In this document: piece after piece, positions 10,600 through 22,400 of the stretch
How the letters are laid out: every line of letters begins with the position of its first letter
Numbering within the stretch: the stretch's first letter is position 1
Assembly: GCA_949987705.1 (NCBI GenBank)
Contig: OX465284.1
Location: 116,665,052 to 116,729,051, forward strand
Direction: 5' to 3'
Length of the DNA stretch: 64,000 bases
Origin: Thereva unica
Lineage: Eukaryota; Arthropoda; Insecta; Diptera; Therevidae
Translations under genes and position numbers: made by a program
The notes under the pieces: generated by a model
The model's input: only the letters and a program-made list of their open reading frames with translations
The model's database searches: none
What the model was told of the DNA's origin: nothing

Positions 10600-12294
10600 G
10601 AATATCAAAGCGCTCGACAGGGTAGAAGCGGGGCCGAGGCACGAGTACTGACGGCTTTACCAGACAATCTGGGGTGAGGCGGCAAAACAACATCAGCAAA
10701 CGACAACATCAAAAACTCGGATGCAACGTTCGTGGGCGCCTGCAGCGGTGGAGAGAATTCTTCCACCAGCTTTATAACCACGATGAGCCACAAGAACAGC
10801 TGGTTATCGAAAACCAGACGAATCAGTTTCTCGATATCGAACCGACACATACATTAACTGCACGTCCTCATTACACACATATGGCATTCGGATCATGTCC
10901 TGTCCATTTGGAAGAAAGCGATCGTTATGCCAATTTTGAAGGAACGACAGTCAGGTACGCCGCATTAGCCTCCTTTCGATCGTCGGCAAAATATTTACGA
11001 AAATCATACAACCGAGGCTACAGAAACATCGAGAGCAAACGAGCCGGAAAGGACATGCGCAATTGAGACTACATCGAGAATGAATTGACCAAATATTCGC
11101 TCTCCGTTAGCGAATGGGAGAAAGAATTCCTTGTTGCAAACGAACTGTCGTCGTTTTCATCGATTTCAAATACGCTTTCGATTGAAGCGGCTTGTAGAGT
11201 GCCTTGGAAAACGAACACGTGCCATTGAAAATCATCCAACTTCTCCAAACGTCGTACGACGGCTCAACCAACAGCGTTCGTATTCAAAGCGACTTATCAG
11301 AGGATCTCCCAAATCAAACGGGTGTCCAACAGGGAGGCGTCACTACGCCACTTCTCTTCAACGTTGTGATCGACGCGATAATGCATGAAGAATTCGATGG
11401 ACAACGCGGAGTTCGATAAGACGACAACAACCGACTTGATGTTCGCCGACGATAACACCTTTTTCCCCGCCATAGATGCCGAAGTAACGAACATCTTATA
11501 CGACACTTCCCTCATCGCCCGGTCATACGGGATACAAATCAATGCGACAAAGATCAAAGTGCTCACAACGGACGGATCGACAGTCAGTGTTCACCTCGAT
11601 GGAACCCAAATCCAACTGGTTCCGATGTTCAAATATTTGAGATCATTGTTTAAGGAAAAGAAAGCGGCATCGACGGCCGACGTTTACAGCCGCATGGACC
11701 AGGCAACAGCAAAATTTGCCTCGCTCAAATGGTTCATATGGAAACGAACAAATATTACCATCAAAACGACAATACGTCTTTACCGAATGTTGATCCTTCC
11801 GATTCTTCTTTATGGATCGGATAGGTGGACACTGCTCAAGCCGGACGGCAACAGGCCCGAGGTGTTCCAAATGCGATACTAGAGACAGATCCTCTTTGTC
11901 TCAGTCCGTGATCGCCTTCGAAACGAGACAGTTAGACAAAGATACGATCAACAGACACTGATCGAAGAAGAAATATAAAAACCTCGACTACGGTGGTTTG
12001 GATATGTTTGCCGAATCGTTAATAACCGCTTGCCACATAAACTTCTCTGGAGAGACCGTCAAGCAGACTAGAGAATTCAACGAACGGCCCCGAAGAAAAT
12101 CTGGCTAAAGAATATCGAGGGCGAGGGCTAAAGAATCAACGATCACCACTTATCGTGGCTCGGGACGTCGACAAAAATCGTCTAGAATGGAAACAAATCG
12201 TGAATAGAGTTCGAGACCCAGCGGCACCTACAGCAGCGTATCCGTTTCGGGGACGTCCCGCTTGGACCGCCAGCTGACGGGTCAAAGAAGAAGA
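10600..12294 (+). pseudogene. Degenerate non-LTR retrotransposon RT with (GAA)n tail
   Basis: In shifting frames the following motifs appear in RT order. ISLLSIVGKIFTKIIQPRLQ is the start of the palm. VVVFIDFKYAFD carries the first catalytic Asp. GVQQGGVTTPLLFNVVIDAI corresponds to GVRQGCxLSPxLFN. LMFADDNTF corresponds to FADD. A long clean stretch at 11385-11880 has VPMFKYLRSLF, IKTTIRLYRMLILPILLYGS and W. Beyond it PRLRWFGYVCRI and LPHKLLWRDRQAD are typical of the ORF end. The element finishes at CAAAGAAGAAGAAG (12282-12295), a short (GAA)n tail. Several stops and frameshifts make it non-functional. The endonuclease was not seen, so it is 5'-truncated. It is RTE-like in layout but I cannot place the clade. 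Confidence 0.75.
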
Positions 12295-12319
12295 AGACCA
12301 TAAAGGATGCCATTAGCAT

Positions 12320-12412
12320 ACTCAGTAGACCGGTTCTCGTTCAATTATGTAGGTCAAGCAGCATCGGACGGAGTTAGTATTTAGTTGGGGGACCGCTTGG
12401 TAAAACGACACT
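12320..12412 (+). repeat. 5S rRNA-derived SINE-like sequence, copy 2
   Basis: Best-preserved copy. It reads CTCAGTAGACCGGTTCTCGT, then AAGCAGCATCGG (12356-12367, box A), GGAGTTAGTATTTAG (intermediate element region) and TTGGGGGACCGCTTGG (12385-12400, box C). Arthropod 5S rRNA has ATACATCGGTTCTCG and CTTGGGAACACCGCG at the two ends. This copy has CTCAGTAGA and TTGGTAAAACGACACTT instead, changes shared with the other copies. It starts 25 bp after the (GAA)n tail of the preceding retrotransposon relic. Confidence 0.75.
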
Positions 12413-14689
12413 TGCTTTTTGAATGGTCTATTACGAATTCATTCATATCTGTAACAGAGACGTGCATACCTCTGACGGGCGGATTTTTAGATATTTACGC
12501 CTGCAGCGGGAGTGTGCATACCCGTGTGGTAGGCGCATTTGTTCGCTTTGCGTGCTAGCGCTGCTATTGTAGATTCTGGTGCATCGTTCTCTGGATCGTC
12601 TATACTTCGTTTGTCTGTTACTTCCTGCAATTAAAGCTATGTTATCAGGGAAGAAATGTTTAAAGTGCTCCACCTACACATCAAGATCACTAATTTTTTT
12701 ACCTTTATCTTCCAATCTCCTAAGTAGTGATGGGTGTTTACATTCGCTTTCTCTGCAACTCCTTCCCTTCATTATACTACACAAAAAAATTTCAACTCTG
12801 ACATCGATATGACGTAAATTTAAAAATGAACATTGAAGCATGCTTGAAGGTGGAGAGAATTCACCAATATTCGATATCCAGCAAACACGCATATAGACAC
12901 ATTTAATTATCATCCAGGGCTTCTTCCATTAATGATATGCAAATGATTATGTATACCTTAAGCCATTATACTCAGGTGTATGATTACACGCGAGAACTTT
13001 TAAACTTCGAATCGTATAGAAGGAGGTAAAACTTTGTAGACTTCAATTAGTATCGAGAATATGACACTGGAACTTTTTTTTGTTTTTTAAATATTCATTA
13101 AATATTAAGAATTTCATTTTTTGGGGGGGGGGATTAATTAAGGTGAGAATATTTAATGTTAAAAAATATAAACGAAAATTGTGTTAAACTATTTTATTAC
13201 GAAGTAATTGATGAATATTAAGTGAAAATATTACTGGAGCACAATCAACACCACCGCAGTACAACAATAATTGCGTTTAGTGCAAATTTTTCGCGTGAAA
13301 TACAAATTTAACGAGCAAAGCCCTCGAACTTCATCCTTAACTTTTAAGGACATTTATCTAAAATTCACACAGCATCTTCGCAGGATTGTTATAATCTAGT
13401 AACAACCCCTAAGTTTGGCAACTCAACGATACTATGCAAAGCCGTTGATTAAAACTAGAAGGAGCAAATTCAGGAGTGGTTTTTGGCTGTAGCAAGGGTT
13501 GGGTGCGATGTTGGGGTGTTTTCCGTAATAGGATTAACTTTACTAAAACAAAAAAAAAATAACCTGCGATTGATATAGTAACGGAATCTGTCTGAGCATA
13601 TATTTTACACATACACACATGCACAATGCCACAAGCGCTTTTTACTTAATAATAAATATAGCTTTTGGGCCTACGACGTTATAACATGTCACACGCCACT
13701 CATCTACACTAAATTCCATCAGGATTGCCTCTTCAACGTCAGGAAATAAGGGATTAAAAGGACTACACCACTCCCAGCAATTGTGGGCGTCTCGGATAAA
13801 CAAACTTTAATAATAATAACCATACGAAAATTCATTCACACACACACACAATCTCGATAAATTAAATCCTCTAAGGAGACGGGGGGTGTGGAAAATTAAT
13901 GGGGGCTCAGCTTGATGGACGGGAAAATTGACGACTGACTTTCCAGGATTTCCATCATGTAATTATTAAAGGACATTCGCCGAGAAATCAGCGACTAATC
14001 AATTCCAGGTTCGCTTAATGTCATATAATAAATATCGTCATTTTAGTGTAGCCCATGCATGGCCGGATCAGTCGAGATTATCATTTCATCACAGCCAACT
14101 TAATTTCGGTGAAATTATCTAATCAATTTTTATTTCTCTGATTTTTATCGCTGGATATAAATTGAAGGATTATTCACACAAGTTATCATCATAATTCCGT
14201 ATGTTTGCGCGGACAAAAAAAATGTATAGATTGACCCTATTCACCCCTCCTTCCAAAAGGACATCAAAATAATTTCCTTAATGGTAGGAATCTCGGGGGT
14301 TTGAGCTGGGTATGATGTCAATTTTGACAGCTTTATGACAAGCAATAATATTACACGAAAATCTTAAGTTAAAATGTTTCTCTCATTTATAACGGAAAAA
14401 TTTATTATGACACACGTGAAGTTTGGTGGAATGGAGGATTCAAAATCGACGTAAACTCATTTTTCTATGTTTCTGTCAGAAGTGGTGAGTGTCGACTTGG
14501 AAAATATTTTGTGGGAAGTGTACAGAACTATTGAAGTCAAGGCAGGAGTCATACTTGATATTTTAACATGAATCCTCCATTAATTCTAGGATGATTGAAA
14601 ACTGAGCTGAAGCCGGAAATGTTCAAGAAACCTAGAAAAATGAAATTCCTTAAAGGTTGATGGCATTAATGGAGGAACCCTAAGCTTAT
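12413..14689. other. No gene seen
   Basis: AT-rich, with a G run at 13122-13131 and a (CA)n microsatellite at 13837-13851. No coding content was recognised. Confidence 0.5.
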
Positions 14690-15260
14690 AATTTAAAAGT
14701 TTTGATCATAAATTCGATATTTGCTAACGTAAAAACCCCCGGGTACCAATTTTCATTGGAATCGGGATATAATTGGCAAATTTGTCAGCCATATTGGTGC
14801 AGCCATTTTGAATTTATAACTTGCAACCACAAATTCGTTATTTGCGCACTTAAAAACCCCTTAGATACCACCTTTCATTGGAAGCGGAACACAATTGACT
14901 AATTAAACCATGTTTGCGCGGTCATTTTGAATTTCGGCCATTTTGAATTTCGAAAATCGAGCTTTGAGGTGCACCATGGAAGATCACCACGGACCTTCTT
15001 GCAAAATTTCGAAGCTTGGGCAATGTAGAAATAGGAGAACGTAATGGGAGTCAGAACACATTTAAAAAAATTCCTCCGCCATTTTGAATTTATAAGATCT
15101 CATCAAACATTCGTTATTTGCTTCCTCGAAAGACCCCATCCATATACAGATTTTCATTGGAATCGTAATACAATAATTGGCAAACTCGTCAGCCATATTG
15201 GTGCGGCCATTTTGAATTTGTAAGTTTTGACCGTATTTGCGACCTTAGAAACCCTTACAT
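14690..15260 (+). repeat. Degenerate tandem repeat block with CCATTTTGAATTT words (left part)
   Basis: Diverged units of about 120-170 bp follow one another from about 14703, 14831 and 15070. Each has AAATTCG(A/T)TATTTGC, AAA.ACCCC, TTTCATTGGAA, AATTGGCAAA and a closing GGCCATTTTGAATTT. The block breaks at 15260 and resumes at 16763 behind an inserted element. Confidence 0.65.
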
Positions 15261-15474
15261 CATTGTTTCTCAACCTTTTTACTGTTGGGGCCGTCGAAAA
15301 TCCAAAATATGAAGTAAAAAAATCCTGCGACGTCCCCCCCCCAATTATAATACTGATTGAAAGATAAAACACAACCATTTGGAGCGATTGAATCTGATTG
15401 AGACGACGAGAAAACAAGCCTATTTGACCGGGTTCCATCTACTTCCGTCAAATCGGTCGTAAAATTGAGTTATT

Positions 15475-15776
15475 GGCCTCGATTCCCAGATCCGGCGGGT
15501 CGGAAGTGAGTGCGGATTTGACACTGCGATTCTCAAATCCGCAGTCACGAATAGAATTAAATCAAAAATTCAGAGTGAAGACTCACTCGATAATGAAATA
15601 CGCGATGTCGTATTATCTTAGGCGCATTTGTCGTTCAAATCCGCAGAAAATTTGTTGCGGATCACACTTTTACAGCGCGGAAATTATCGAAGAGGGATTC
15701 GCGGTTGCGGATTTGAGAATCGCCAAGTGTCAAATCCGCACTCACTTCCGAACCGCCGGATCTGGGAATCGAGGCC
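15475..15776 (+). mobile_element. Palindromic MITE nested in the hAT-like element
   Basis: Both arms read GGCCTCGATTCCCAGATCC inward and continue with near-perfect complementarity for about 70 bp (GGAAGTGAGTGCGGATTTGA region). ATT on each side is a possible 3-bp duplication, which would fit a PIF/Harbinger-like origin, but that is inference. The open frames inside are products of the palindrome, not genes. Confidence 0.75.
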
Positions 15777-16501
15777 ATTAAAATCAATCACACACATATC
15801 CGTAACGGCACGCCACCGACGCTTTCCGTGTCAGTGGCTTCCGTGATGAATTTTTCACTGACATTCAAACTTTTTAGTTTTAAAATTTGAAAAGTGATCT
15901 CAAGTGTTACAAGGGATTTAGCGTTTAATATCTTGCTGCAATAGCATTTCCCTTAGAGGACGAGGAAAAGAATAAAAAAGAGAATGAGTTCATCTAGCGT
16001 GGACTCTGCGGGAAGTGGAGGAGACTTCGTAACTTTATATAAAGGATTGGTGGACCACGAAACTAAAATCTACGAAAAATTTAGAATTTGCATTTAGTAA
16101 TTGATAAAAAAGATCGAGAAGTTAATCCACACTAGTCTCTGCATATATAATAGGAGAATTAAATACATTCGGGCATTCAAGCAACCTTACATCAAAGTAG
16201 TCTTTACATTTCTTGCTTATAGTTATGTACTTTGTATTGCGTATAAAAAGCATCCTACTAAAAGTCGGTATTTAACAATTTTTACGGACGCCTGAAGGGT
16301 ACTAAGAACGTCGATGTCCCACTGTGTTGGATGTGTGGGAGCATGCGACTCCCAATTTTCTTACATGGAATTACATCGTGCCGATATTTTTTTCACTGAT
16401 GCGCCGGTATTGCACTGAAGTCACCGTCAGGTCACGGATGTGTGTGAATCGACCTTTACCGGGAAAATCGTGGCTAAATTTTTGGATTTTATACGGTTAT
16501 A

Positions 16502-16734
16502 CAGGGTGTATTGGCTAAGTTTACAAAGCGGCCGACTAGTGATAGGTTTTGATTACGCGAACAAAAAATCGCAAAGATGGGGGCGCGGGTACGTCGATAA
16601 AGTGCGTTAAAAAAAATTTGTTGCAGTTTTACATATCACCCTGTACCTATTTGTGTAACCGATACTATTCTTTGTTTGTCTAATCAAAACCTTTCAACAG
16701 CCGGTCGCTTTGTAAACTTAGCAAATACACTCTG
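16502..16734 (+). mobile_element. Tc1/mariner-type MITE nested in the hAT-like element
   Basis: Terminal repeats of about 55-60 bp begin CAGGGTGTATTGGCTAAGTT on the left and CAGAGTGTATTTGCTAAGTT on the right (complement). TA dinucleotides on both sides (16500-16501 and 16735-16736) fit a TA target duplication. There is no coding content. Confidence 0.75.
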
Positions 16735-16762
16735 TATGTATGTAACAGGTTGAGAAACAATG

Positions 16763-16890
16763 CCTTGGATATCCACTGTCATTTTTAATTTTGGCCATAT
16801 TTCGGCAGCCATTTTGAATTTCTAAAATCGAGGTGTATCATGGGAGACCCCGCGGACCTTCGTTCAAGATTTCGAGCCTCCTCAATGACT
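16763..16890 (+). repeat. CCATTTTGAATTT repeat block (right part)
   Basis: Continuation of the block cut at 15260: CCTTGGATATCCACTGTCAT, GGCAGCCATTTTGAATTT and AAAATCGAGGTG.ATCATGGG, matching the unit at 14935-15020. Confidence 0.6.
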
Positions 16891-19189
16891 GGTGCTGAAA
16901 TAGATTGCAGCGGCCATGAGAGTCCATCAGAGCTGATATATGTCAAAATAGATGAATTCTGCGATTGAGCTCTTGAAGGATGCATGAGTTCGGGAATATT
17001 GATAATGAAAGTTTGTTCCACAGTTGAGTTGTTCTGCTTATAAACGACTTACTATACCGTAGTGCACGAAACTAAGGACTACAGAGAATGAGAGTGACCA
17101 ACGAGAACAGGAACGATAGCGTTTATCCATCTGGTTTTGTATAAGATCAAAAGCCGAGCATTTTAGAACCCTTTTTGTTTTCAAGTTTTAAAAGAGCTTT
17201 TGAAGGTTAAAATAAAAATGTGGAATATGACTTGATAATAAATAAATTCTTACTATTTATCATTGAAATTCATCCTCCACATAAAACAATTTTTAATTGT
17301 CTTTACAAATTCAATTAACAAAAATTTAAAGGTTTTGTACAGCGAAACAAAAATACTCTTGATTTATACTGTTTCACATTTTACGGTCACTCCATCATTT
17401 AATATCTACCAGCTTCAGGCGATATACACCGACGAAATTAAATTAACGAGTCAGAAACACATAAATATTTTCCAAAATGTTTCACCACCACCTATATGAG
17501 AGCAAGTGAATTGTTTAAATGGATTATGGATGAAGTCGAATCCGTTGAACTGATGATAATGGAAAATATGTAGAATTTTACTGGTATTAAGTAAAATTGG
17601 ATACAATTTCTAGTGAAGTGAATATTGATTTTATAAGAGTTTCAATAACAACAGGAGTTGCAAGCATCGGTTAATTGATTACGCAATTCCAGACCCATAT
17701 AGTACCTATTAAAGTGTCAGAGATGCATACTCCACACAAAAACACAGATCCATGACCTTTTGTGGTTGCTTTAACGGTGGGTATGTAGTAAGCGATGCTC
17801 ATTATTAGGAGAAAAAGTGTCCCAAAAAATCAAGAATATTTTTGGGACACTAAACTTTCGTTTTAAACGCTGATAACAAACACATATTATAACTTTTTAG
17901 ATTTAGTAGAATTAAAATTGTTGCGGAAATCATATTTAGTTTAAGTATAATCAATACTACATTGGTTTTGAGCAATGGAATTCTTTTATCGGGTACCTTC
18001 AAGTTCCTAGCTCCCGATAAAAGCGTTGCTATTCATATTAAAATCTGAGATATGGTCCAATCACTTAATAAGATCAAAGCAAGCCTGAATACCAAGTAAT
18101 GCTCCAAGACTTCAAAGAAAAACCAGAAATGAACCGACTGAAATTGCACGAAGCCAATGTAGTCCAGATAAGGACCTTAAACATTTTCCATAGATCGATG
18201 ATGATAACTGTACCAATAAATTACAAAATGAAGACGAAAAAATTAATTCCGAGATTAAAATTTTCCCCAAATACATTTTTTCTAATGTCCTTTTTATGCT
18301 TTTCTAAATTACTAACCGCCAGTGTTTCCTCTAACCACCACCACGCGCGACCTTGCTAAACAAATTCCACCCCCACCTGGTGGCCATAATGAAAAGTAAA
18401 TTCTCCCGGAATTTTTAATTTCCAATTCATCAAAAGGAAAAAAGCTTAAAGAAAACACATCCCGACTTCTTGATCTTACACTCATGAAAATTCACCGAAA
18501 AATTTCACGATAAAATCTGCCCCCAAGAACTGCACGAAAAAAGGACGAAATTTCATATTCTAAGGACACGACACTCTTCCCTACCCAACCCCCCCCCCCT
18601 TTTTTCGCCTATAAATCCTGAGATATTTTCTTTGCGGCTACGGTAGAAAATTGTCACAGAGTTATGCAAATTAAGGCATCCTGTTAGAGACGATGATGTG
18701 ACTTTAAGAACAGGACGAAACCATGGAACGACAGGCGCCAAGATCTGTTAACTTAGATTAGTTCGGATTACGTGAATAAGAGGTCCTGGGATTCATGACC
18801 CGGGAAGGATATGTGCATTGTTATGCATTAAGATGGGAAGGAAGCGGTTTTCTTGTATTTTATTGTGTTGAAATTCTGGGTTTTATTGCAGCGGTTGCAT
18901 CATGGATGACAATGCAAGTCCCACAGCAGAGATTGCACTTTCTTGAAAAGGGTGTATAAGGAATTTTAAATGGAAAAAACCAGGGCTTGTTACACGTGCT
19001 GGGAATGGCAGTGGCTTTTAATGCTACATTTTAAGATAAAGTTTTGCATTCTTATTTCCTTTATGGTTTCCGAGATGTTTTTTACTAGAGCGAACAACGA
19101 GAATTGTTATTTGATTATGACGGTTATGTAGCTTATTATTTTGTCCCAAGGAAAACAAATCCCTCCAAGAAAAACCTCTGGGACTTTGA
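16891..19189. other. No gene seen; two small hairpins
   Basis: Holds two perfect short hairpins. AGTGTCCCAAAAA pairs with TTTTTGGGACACT at about 17817-17852. TTTTATCGGG pairs with CCCGATAAAA at about 17983-18022. A C run lies near 18590-18598. No coding content was recognised. Confidence 0.5.
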
Positions 19190-19425
19190 AACTTGCTGCT
19201 TTTACGAGCAGCTCACACTGGTTGCAAATTGAGTTCTAAGATCGGAAAACTTCCTCTTTTCTTTAAAGGGACGTCTTTGCGGGCACTGCGACCTATTGCT
19301 GTGCCAACCTTAACTGCTCAATACAAAAAACTGGAGACAAGCTGCGGACGTCTAGAAGAAGAAGCCAATGGAGGCCAATGCTCAAATTGGGCGGTAGAGC
19401 CATCGTAGAAGAAGAAGTGTTTTGC
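19190..19425 (+). repeat. Possible 3' end of an RTE-like element with (GAA)n tail
   Basis: The stretch ends GGCGGTAGAGCCATCGTAGA followed by AGAAGAAG. A second GAAGAAGAAG lies 60 bp earlier and a GAAGAAAG-rich run follows at 19500-19530. The layout resembles the RTE-like 3' ends elsewhere in this window, but the sequence is a different family and no RT motif is seen. Confidence 0.35.
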
Positions 19426-20061
19426 CAACCTTGTCGTTAAAAATCTTCTAGTTTAAGCCTTTTGATTTAGCCTAAAATTTATTTAACGCTCATGTCCCAA
19501 ATTTCTCTGGAAGAAAGAAGAAGAAAGACGAAGAAAGTCGCGACGGAGGAGACTTAAACTTCTCCTCTTCGACTTCGAAGAATCCAAACCTAATTCATTG
19601 ATTACATAAGTGCCCGTCGGTGCGGCACAGAAGGTGGCAGCATTATACCGCGACACTTCTAATCCTACAAAAAGTCGGTTCTGTGGGTCTCTACCCTAGC
19701 GGCCTTAAAACCACCTCCTAGGCAGTAGTCCGATTTGCCTAACTAGACCCTACTGTCTTACTAAGATCTTCTCGAAGAGTCTTCTAGATTACGCGAGATC
19801 TATTTCCTGAATAGCAACCGGCTGAGGGGGAGATGCAACCGTTGGGATTAGTTTGAGACAACCTTGCCGGAGTGTTATGACTCATGATACAAGAAAATTT
19901 CGTTAACCAATCGATAAAGGCGCTGGGCTTTGTTAGTCTATTATTAACAGGTTAACCTGGCGAGATGCCTTATTAGGACTACTCTTAATTTGGATATGTG
20001 GATGGAAGAAACTTAAGTTTGGATTCTTAAAATCACATTAGGATCTGCATTATGCAGTGAA

Positions 20062-20563
20062 CAAAACCACTGCCCCAAACCCATTGCACCAAAATCATTG
20101 TCCCAAAACCAAAACCTTTGTCCCAAAACCAAAACTATTGTCCCAAAACCAGAAACATTGTCCAAAACCAAAATCATAGTCCCGAAACCATTGTCCCAAA
20201 ATCATTCTCCCGAGACCATTGTCCCAAAATCATTGTCCCAAAACCAAATATATTGTCCCAAAACCAAAACCATTGTCTAAAACCACAATTATTGTTTGAA
20301 AATCAAAACCATTGTCACAAAACCATTGTCCCGAAACCATTGTTCCAAAACTATTGTTTCAAAATCATTGTCCTAAAACCAAAACCTTTGTCCCAAAACC
20401 AAGACTATTGTCCTAAAACCAGAAACATTGTCCAAAACCAAAATCATAGTCCCGAAACCATTGTCTCAAAATCATTGTCCTAAAACCAAAACCTTTGTCC
20501 CAAAACCAAGACTATTGCCCAAAAACCAAAGCCATTGTCCCAAAACCATTGTCCCAAAACCAA
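20062..20563 (+). repeat. Minisatellite of about 14-bp units (CCATTGTCCCAAAA)
   Basis: About 500 bp made of diverged CCATTGTCCCAAAA units. A spacer variant (CCAAAACC) often gives units of about 20 bp. There is higher-order structure: the segment from 20109 (CAAAACCTTTGTCCCAAAAC) recurs at about 20379 with the same order of unit variants, and part of it recurs again near 20487. The open frames here are repeat artefacts. Confidence 0.9.
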
Positions 20564-22321
20564 CAGTCTACCTTCACTGTATAACCTTGAGTTGATTTTA
20601 GCTTAGAAGGTCCCACTTCTCTTCTTTGCACTATAGGACATGTTGGTTGGTAAGTTGCGCGTATTAATCTCTCTAAACTTAGTCAGATCAGAAGTTGAGA
20701 GAAAAGCGTTTTGTTTGCGTGATTTTGTCCATCGCGAATTTCCATTTCCACCCCAACTTTCCTTCAATTACCCTCCCCAATAAAAAATCCGAACTCTTTA
20801 CAACTAACTTTCATGCTTGTCCAGTTTGCGATACCTACCGCCAGCATTAAGTAATCCAAACAATCCACTTTTGTACTAAATAAAGTCGTAAACTTTTTCT
20901 TTCAATTTCGCCCGGTATTCCAAAGTTGTCACAGCTCCAGGTCACGTCTCGGCTACGGCGTAACTGTTCCCATTTCTCTCCTCTACACTCCAGTGATTGC
21001 GTAAAAGTTTTTGCTTCCGCCACTCTCGATAAAATCAATTTGAAAAGGTGTAAAAAAAAACATATGGTATGGATTTCTGATTTTGGTGCTGACCCACGCC
21101 CAGACTGCCACACTACATCAAAATACACATATTCCGCATTCAGGTAGACCACGTCCCTTCGCCGCGTATAAAATTAATCTGCAATTAGACATAGCCCAAT
21201 TATAGTCATGCACACCTTTCACATACGTACGCGCTTCGGTGATGTTGTTAACAAACAAGAAATCGCTAAGCGGCAATTAGAAGTCCGGACACGTACGATG
21301 TCACCTGTAAGTACGGCGGCAGTATTTTACTTGGGCTGTCGATTCGCTCCGCTAAAGCCTTAAAGGCTATGAAGTGCTGATGATGCTGAAAGCGAGCAGC
21401 TCGAGTTCTCGTCGGGAATTTCTAAATCTCATTAAAAACCCACAGTGGAATTTTGGCACGTTCTGGTCCTTGGGGGTAGCTGGTGCTCCATCAGCGAAAT
21501 TTTAGGGTTGAATGCACATAAAATTGTGATAGAAAATCCGGGAAATCCGGAAAAGCTACTAACTAAGAATACCTCCTTTATGTAGTATGTTATTGTTGGT
21601 TTAGTATGAAACTAATTCAGAAATAACATTGCTAAGTTCTGGCTACCATAGAAATTTAATTGAGCCATTACGAGTATGTAGAAGACACAGTCATGCACTC
21701 TGAATGTGCCTTGAAGTGCACTTGCATGTTTCAATTATATAAGGGGACGAGCAAAATTGACTCCAGGGCAGAGATCGCTCTACTAATAACACAAAATTTT
21801 AATTAAAATTCAGGATTCTTCTATATTTTATTCACAACAGAAGTGCAGTCTCCAATGGAGCAGAATCTGCATCCTGTTTCCAATCCACTTTAGCATTCCG
21901 AAAACCTTCAGTGAGTTATTGGAAAATTCAAAGGAAAACAAGAGAAAATTTCAATAAAGCTGCCAGGATAATAGATTCTAAAAAAATATAATTTTCAAGG
22001 AACTCAATTTAATTTGCATCCCAACACACACACACACAATCTCAACCTCTTCTACATTTCACCTGTCAAACACAATGGAAAAGGTGCAGTGGACAGTGAA
22101 AAGCCTCTCGCAGTCACCACGCAATGAGAACATGATGCTAACTATGCTACAGAAGGCGGTGCCCCTGAGTAAAAATTCTTTTTTCCAAATGCAGTATGCT
22201 ACAGACACATACCAATAAAAGAGTCACGGAACAGTCCAAACGAAGCACGGTACGCTCACGCTTTTTTAGATTAAAGGGAGCAAAATTGGGGCTTTAAAAA
22301 ATGTTGTTATAGGACAAACCA
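20564..22321. other. No gene seen
   Basis: A (CA)n microsatellite lies at 22024-22038. No coding content was recognised. Confidence 0.5.
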
Positions 22322-22400
22322 CAGTCAGTAGAGCGGTTCTCGTTCGAATAGGTAGGTCAAGCAGCATTGGACGTGGTCAGTACTTAGTTGGGGGACTGGT
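22322..22400 (+). repeat. 5S rRNA-derived SINE-like sequence, copy 3
   Basis: Reads CAGTCAGTAGAGCGGTTCTC, GTTCGAATAGGTAGGTC, AAGCAGCATTGG (box A), GTCAGTACTTAG and TTGGGGGACT. The match to 5S stops inside box C. The CAGTAGAsCGG start and the TAGGTCAAGCAGCAT segment are shared with copy 2 and differ from 5S rRNA. Confidence 0.7.

Larger units (their letters stand above)
15261..16762 (+). mobile_element. hAT-like non-autonomous DNA transposon with two nested MITEs
   Basis: The left end is CATTGTTTCTCAACCTTTTT and the right end is the complement of CATTGTTTCTCAACCTGTTA. These are imperfect terminal inverted repeats of about 16-20 bp, of the C-A-x-TGTTTCTCAACC type common in hAT elements. Flanks are CCTTACAT and CCTTGGAT, an 8-bp target duplication with two mismatches. 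The 1502-bp interior has no transposase frame but carries the elements at 15475-15776 and 16502-16734. The interrupted repeat block continues on the far side in register, which supports the boundaries. Confidence 0.75.

Noticed and set aside
15154..15846. Open frames around 15473-15846
   Set aside because: They run across the boundaries of a MITE inside a hAT-like element.
20098..20483. Two overlapping frames of QNQN/PK-type protein
   Set aside because: Direct translation of the CCATTGTCCCAAAA minisatellite. No promoter, signal or flanking exon.
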